Source: Boswellia sacra (Eukaryota; Streptophyta; Magnoliopsida; Sapindales; Burseraceae). From it: DNA of 64,000 bases. The stretch is taken from assembly GCA_013180625.2 (NCBI GenBank), contig SNVD02009060.1:1-64000 (forward strand), written 5' to 3'. Made by a program: the position numbers and the translations under genes. The notes beneath the pieces are model-generated. The model did not search any database and had not been told where the DNA came from. It was given only the letters and a program-made list of their open reading frames with translations. Position 1 is the stretch's first letter, and each line of letters begins with the position of its first letter. Positions 58,082-64,000 of this stretch are shown one piece after another.

Positions 58082-61000
58082 TCAAAAATTCTTTCCTAGT
58101 TCAACTTTTTTCACCAGTCTCAATGTATTGTGCAAAATTGAATCCAAAATCCCTGCGACCTGGAACCAACAGGCAAGGATTATGTATCAGCAGTGCTTCA
58201 ATAAATTGTTTAGGAGAGAACAACAAACATGAACTACCAACCGTGAAAACACCCCCAATTATAGCACAGACATTGGTGATGAAGTGTGAAAAGGACTTTG
58301 GATTTTCTGTTATCAAAACCTGTCATGGACAATAAAGCATCGAAGCATATAATTAGGAAAGCAGTTTCCTGTTAGGGTAAGAACCAAAAAAAAAAAATTA
58401 CTTCACCTGCATGGGAGAGAGCTCAAAATGGAATTTTGCAGCTGGTATGTATATACTCTGGGCTAAGCTGCTGTGGGCTGTGTACTCATATTCCTCAACT
58501 AATGTATGTTCACGGGAAAATCTTCTGCTTATCACCTCAGTTTTAACTATTTGAAGATAATGCTCTATCTGCAAATGCAAGCATCAGAAACCAGTGTTAT
58601 TTTAAAACTAGTATGACGATAGTTTAAGGGGCTCTGCTAAGCATTGTCCAAGACAACAGTGAATCCCTACTGACCAATGATGCATTAAAGAATCCTAGCA
58701 AATAGAAACCGTTTACACGTGACTAGTTAGTTTGGCACCATTGATGGCACCCAAAAGCTATCAAATCCAATAAAAAGACATCACATTTCTTGGGCATCAC
58801 ATGCCACCTCTTACTCCCTCACCTTCCCTTCTGCCAAGCTATATACTTCATACTTCACTATTCAGGAAATAGCTGTTGGAAATTACTGAATAAATAGACA
58901 CATAGCTAGGTTTTCTTCATGGAGAAGCCTAGAATTAAATACCCTATATCATGGATCCATTCCATCTCTGTTACAGTTCAGATAAGATGTACCATATCCC
59001 AAAGTGCTATAGGCTTTGAGCATTCTAGAAATCTATGCAGTTGTTTAGGTTCACAGCTGCCACAGCATTTAGGAAATAAAAGTGCATATACAACAAGAAT
59101 CATGTGAAATTACAGACTTACAGTAACATTTGCACCCAAATCACGGGTATTTATGAATGACCGACCGTTTAGTCTGTCATGGCTTCCACCAAGATAAGGT
59201 ATCAACCGCTGAACATCACTCATCACCTTAGGTGAAAGTATCCGGCCAAATGAAAGATGGGATATGAAATGCGACATGTTCATTTGAGAAGTATCAAAGG
59301 AATGGGCTCCTGAACGAGCTGAGATGATAAGGTTACCAGGAACCTGCTCAATACAAGATAGATAAAACAAATTTACCACTTAAAAATATGCTAGTTTAAG
59401 ATAGCTTAACCCCATACAGATCAAAGCGATGATCTAGATAACAACCACTCCAATTACTCTTTCATTTCAGTTTTTTCTCAACCATCATGGAGCAAGGCTT
59501 ACAAGCAGAAGAAATCAATAACAAGAAATGGTGGTCTAAGCTTTGGTTCTACTAATACACAATCATACAGGATGTCTACCTTCTTTACACGCACATAACC
59601 TTCAATTCTGCATCCTCCTGTCAAAGGTGCAGGTCTTTTGGCATTTTCTGTACTACTTTTATTTTTATCATCCAAAGCTAGCTTTTGAAACCCTTCCATT
59701 GGAATAGGTGCAACCAACCCTTCCATCGTCTGCAAGGGACAAAATCCTCAGATCAGTCACTCATACACTCTGAATAATTGCCAAAAAAATTTAAGTGTAT
59801 AAGCAAAATTTCAAATTTAGGCATGTCTCACCTTGACCAGGCTATCCGTATCTCGATCTCCATAATAAGATTCATGATCATGGTGTCCTTGATCATCCCT
59901 GTATAAAAGTTATAAGAAATAATTGAATAATGAGAAGAATGCAGGTAAGCGAAAAGCAGAAGACATAAACTTCACAAAGTAACATATTGTTCTTAAGGTC
60001 TCGAAGAAGTGGGATGCAAGAAAAACGAGGCAGCTCCAGACTTTTGGTTAATTCCATGCTAAAGAACTATCAGGACAGAATGACTCTGAACACTTCTATA
60101 TTGACATGAAATAACAAAGAAGACAACAATAAGATTTTAGGGGAATAGAGCAATATCTCAAATTTTAGAGGATCAGACTTGCAGAAACAGTGAAAAAGTA
60201 TTGAACCATATACATTGCAACACTCAATATCTGATAAAGTATTTGTGAACATCTAACTCATTTACCTGAATCCAACATTTAATCCACATTTTCCAAAACA
60301 CAGACACATAAATGAATGGTTCCAATCAAGCATGAAAATTATCTGTAAAAGAAGGCTTGCAAGAGAACAGAGATACAGATATATTGCATAAAGATCAAAT
60401 GCTCCACTACAATGTCAGAGATTATGTCCTTGCATGTGAACACAAGGATAAGATGAGAGAGACAGACAAGAAACAGGGGGAAGAGGCAGGGAGCTGGAAG
60501 CCTATCTTATTTGGTATATGTTACCATATAGGGGGAAGAGGGAGGAAGCTGGAAGCCTATCTTATTTGTTATATATTACCATATACACTTTAAAGAAAGG
60601 CCTGACATTCAATGCTCAACAGAAGCAAATTACATTAGCAATAAAAATTACAGCTAGTCATCCAACAATATGCATAATAACAGCAACCTTAGAACAGATC
60701 CACAAACACATACACAGAGACAAGTTTAGCACAAACTAGAATTGCATAGATATTTTTATGAGCGTCTGATTTTTTAAGGCTGTCTAGGTGGCAGTTTCTT
60801 TTAGTATTCATACAGCGCAGATTCGGGAGTTGTGTTTTTTTCATAAAGTTTTGGCTCTCCGGCTATGGACCTCAGTAAACTCTTAATTCTCAATTATTAC
60901 TACACTTCCTTTTTTTTCCAATATGATATAAATATATGCTAATACCATATGACACAGACAGAATAGTTAGATACGTTGCAGTGAAAATATAGTTTTAAGA

Positions 61001-62735
61001 GATAGACAGACTAACACCTGACAAAGATTGTTGTAAATATCAACAGTCAAAAAGAAAATACACAAGTAATTTAAAGAAATGAGTATAAAACAAGTAAAAC
61101 AAGGCATCAGGTAATAAGAATAGTAAACGTGAATATGCATTATTTACCTCAGATCACTTCCTTTACGGAATATGCGAATAGATGGATACGCTTGAATATG
61201 ATGCCTGAACATTCATGAGGGTGTCTTATTCAACAACAAAACCAATGATAAAAGTAGTTGGAAAGTAATAAACCAGGAAAAAATAAAGGTAAAAAGAGTG
61301 AAAGAGAGCAATAAACAAATTTCAACCTACATGGAAGCTATGAAAAACATGAAACAAAAATGCATCTCAAGATTTAGAAAATATGATCCTTTCATGCCAA
61401 AAAGAAAATCAAATGAAAAGTGAAAAAGTCGATCAAGGAAATACCTCCTACACAATTCAACTTCTTCTGTGCAATCAACCTTTCCCAACAGAATACGTCC
61501 ATCCATTTCAGGATCATATCTATAAAATATAAATCTGAATGAGATATCCTGGCTAGCATGCTGCCAAAACAGCTACTACGGCTATACACATATGTAAAAA
61601 TTTTATCTAAGGAAAAGAATCAAGAGAAGTCAAAACCTGTCCCTTATTATTTTGGCTGTTTTCTCCCATGATGGTTTCTGGAAGAAACATAGAGAGTGAG
61701 GAAAAAATGAGTAGAAAGGAAAACAGACTGCATAAAACTGCAGTTGCTAAAAGTAAAATTCCTTTTAAAGCAAGTATATCATGCATATAGTCAGACAATC
61801 GAAGACCCACACATGATTTCTAACAGAGAAAAGTGTTCTCAACATAATAGATTAAGGGATGATTAAACATCACACAAGTAGGAAAACACATGAAAGGCCC
61901 AAATGAATCGATTTAAACTATTAAGATTCAGCAATTATAACAGAACAAACATGGTAGAGAACATTGATTCAATCTGCTAAAAGTAGGCAACAACCATTTC
62001 AGAAAGAAAGAAACCAGAAATAAATACCAGGCGATTGCTCCAGTAGCACCAAGGAGCAAAAAAATTGACTGCTAAAATAGGATGCCTGGACAAGAAATAC
62101 ATACTGCTTATTAACGAGTAATTCACCCTAATACCAAATAACAAAATAATCCTCCGATCAGATTAATATAACAGAAAAATTAGAATTTAAGGTTCAAAAC
62201 TGGCTTACTTACTGATGCGCAAATTTATCAAAATTAGTAGCAGTTAGTGTCACAGAACCTTCAACAGATTCTTCATCGACTTCCTCTCCGTGCTTGATAA
62301 AGTGTGAAACTGGTATTGAGTGAAACTCAGAACCTGTAGGTTTTAAATCAGGACCTATTGAGAACTTGCGGATCGTTTTTGTTATATTCAACCTGTTCTG
62401 AAAACAGAAAGGCATAAAATCAGGTCAGTTCATATTACATTAAGAAAATGAAAGACCAATGAAGCATTAGAAGCAATAAGGTATAATATATGGCTAAGAA
62501 GCTGAATATATATGAATCCTCACATTATCAACCAATGGACAGAGCCACTGACAACTACTATGCTACAGTAAAAGTCTTTTACAAGATTAATCACAAATAC
62601 TCAAGTTTCTTAATTATTGATGCTTATTTTATTAAACAGATATTTTACCTTCAAGTCTTTATCTTATTGGGAATTAAATATTGAAGCAGAAGCATAAACC
62701 ACCCTTTTGCTAATCAGCCACTCATTTCAGAATAT

Positions 62736-62770
<35 letters not shown>

Positions 62771-63874
62771 ATCAGATGTATGAAAACTTACCGTTCCCAA
62801 CACATCACTCACGTCAACAGAGGCGAACTCACATGACAGTGAGGGAAAACTACATGACAAGTTGAAGATAGTCAGCCAACAAAATTTACAGGTAAATAAA
62901 AATAGGTTTTTAGAAATAGTCAACACAGCTTGGCCAGCAACTTATAGAAAACTTTAAACTAGACAAAGAATGCACTCAAAAAAAAAAAAATATCGATCAC
63001 AGTTATGAGTCAGTTTGCATCTGGTTCCATGCCGTTGAATAAGCTTAGAAATTAAAAATCAAAGCAGCAAGTGTTGCATGATGAAAAGTACACAAATACA
63101 ATTTCATTGCCTCTACAGCACTCATTTATTTTCCTAGATTTGTCTTCATAGTAGGCAGCTTTTGCTTCTGTTATGAATTTTTATTGATACCCAACCCAAC
63201 TGACTGCAATGCCCAACTAAAAAGAGACGCATAAGCTTACGAAGGTTTGACTTAATTACAGTCAATTAACTCCTGCCCACGATGAGTCATTCAACACAAT
63301 AAAACTAATACTTAATTAGCCTCGTAACACCCAGTATCAAATCTTAATCGAAACAAGTGTCTTAAACTTTTGTTATCAAGATGCAGTTCACCTGAATCAT
63401 AACACCAATCACCGGAAAACCTACATATGATCTAACTCCATTGTACCACAATCAGAGCCAAGACCCGCCAATAATATCAATGCACATATTTTAGATAAAA
63501 AAAATGTGAAAGGTCACAATCTTAATCTAATCTACGTTCTCAGCTTTCAAGAACTGGTTTTCATTGTTCGTTCTACCCAGAACAATGGTCATAATTCTCA
63601 TAAAGCCCTAAGTTTGCCATATTTGATACAATGAATTTGTGTTGCTATTCATTGTCCTAACCATACACAGAAACAGATGGATATAGTCTAAATGATGACC
63701 AGCTGAACAGTCCAAAAGATAACCTGAAAATGTTTTACAGCCAAGTGAAGTACATTAAATTGAAATCATAGAACTCTACCTCATATTAAAATCAATGCGT
63801 AAGAACTCCCCATCAGTACTCCTGTCAACAATAACAGCTGTGGATGTGCTGACTGTTAAATAATCATTCAGTTC
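58082..63874 (-). CDS. PDIL5-4: Protein disulfide isomerase-like 5-4 / ERV41-type ER-Golgi protein, 5' end outside the window
   Basis: Thirteen exons (minus): 63874-63780, 62849-62792, 62397-62213, 62085-62028, 61677-61637, 61519-61445, 61204-61148, 59898-59832, 59729-59580, 59343-59122, 58568-58407, 58319-58242, 58159-58082. All are GT-AG and in frame, giving 441 residues to a TGA. Order: end of the ERGIC N-terminal domain (STAVIVDRSTDGEFLRIDFN, SCEFASVDVSDVLGT); a thioredoxin domain with APWCYWSNRLKPSWEKTAK, where the active site is CYWS, not CxxC; DCTEEVELCRR and YPSIRIFRKGSD; then the COPII/ERV domain (CRIEGYVRVKKVPGNLIISA, SFINTRDLGANVT, EEYEYTAHSS, ITENPKSFSHFITNVCAIIG) ending KKVELGKNF. 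It matches plant PDIL5-3/5-4, membrane proteins cycling between ER and Golgi. About 45 N-terminal residues with the first membrane helix lie beyond 64000. No lesions. Confidence 0.95.
60476..60588. repeat. 55-bp tandem duplication in an intron of the PDIL5-4 gene
   Basis: Two adjacent copies of a unit that starts gggggaagag, continues agctggaagcctatcttatt and ends ttaccatata. In the large intron between 61148 and 59898. Confidence 0.85.
62739..62769. repeat. (GA)n microsatellite in an intron
   Basis: About 15 uninterrupted ga units just downstream of the exon ending at 62792. A candidate polymorphic marker. Confidence 0.92.
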
Positions 63875-64000
63875 CTGCAAAATCAACGTTATTACTTTGC
63901 TAAGATACAAGACAAACCATTGGCAATAATAATTTTGATATAGGGAAAAAAAAAAAAAAAGGTAACTAATCAATACATATAAGACAAACAACAGAAGAGG

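Overview
The window is nuclear DNA of a flowering plant, most likely a woody eudicot. The signs are plant-type GT-AG introns, very AT-rich spacers, and a landscape of Ty3/gypsy, CACTA, MULE-like, LINE and MITE debris beside intact plant genes. I cannot name the species. About two thirds of it (roughly 1-43,500) is nested repeat sequence. The right third is ordinary gene space.

Layout. 1-2,098 is the 3' end of an LTR element of family A on the plus strand. 4,339-5,341 is a long-TIR, MULE-like element with a 10-bp target duplication. 8,736-14,607 is a decayed spliced transposon gene (plant CACTA transposase plus Ulp1-type protease), split by a LINE fragment and by a nearly solo family-A LTR. 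14,979 starts a CACTA terminus, followed by a captured piece of the nuclear export receptor gene XPO1/CRM1. 17,309-20,075 is the 5' part of a gypsy element primed by initiator tRNA-Met, with minisatellites in its LTR. 21,447-23,506 is a roughly 1-kb tandem duplication. 23,701-23,958 is a CACTA tnp2 scrap.

Two gypsy elements, both on the minus strand, are then joined. Element A spans 31,859 to 23,959 and element B spans 40,530 to 31,860. Both use a tRNA-Asp primer site and have Athila-like gag or protease remains. Both lack most of pol. Both carry, in sense and in the same order before the 3' LTR, the same two-gene cassette: a small basic Cys-rich (CX2CX4CX3C) protein of about 183 residues, and an intron-less LONELY GUY (LOG) cytokinin-activating enzyme homologue. 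This is the most unusual content of the window. All four copies are now broken by one to a few lesions, yet they remain clearly alignable between two elements with different LTRs.

Element B's 5' LTR abuts an LRR receptor-like protein pseudogene (40,540-43,561, plus strand) just where its signal peptide should be.

The gene-rich side holds a complete 12-exon RabGAP/TBC gene on the minus strand (44,277-51,462), a solo LTR with a perfect 5-bp target duplication (53,038-55,032), a two-exon early nodulin-like phytocyanin gene on the plus strand (56,510-57,463), and 13 exons of a PDIL5-4-type protein disulfide isomerase/ERV41 protein on the minus strand (58,082-63,874). The first exon(s) of that last gene lie beyond the right edge. 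These host genes are unrelated in function. The LTR elements, not the genes, shape the left part of the locus.
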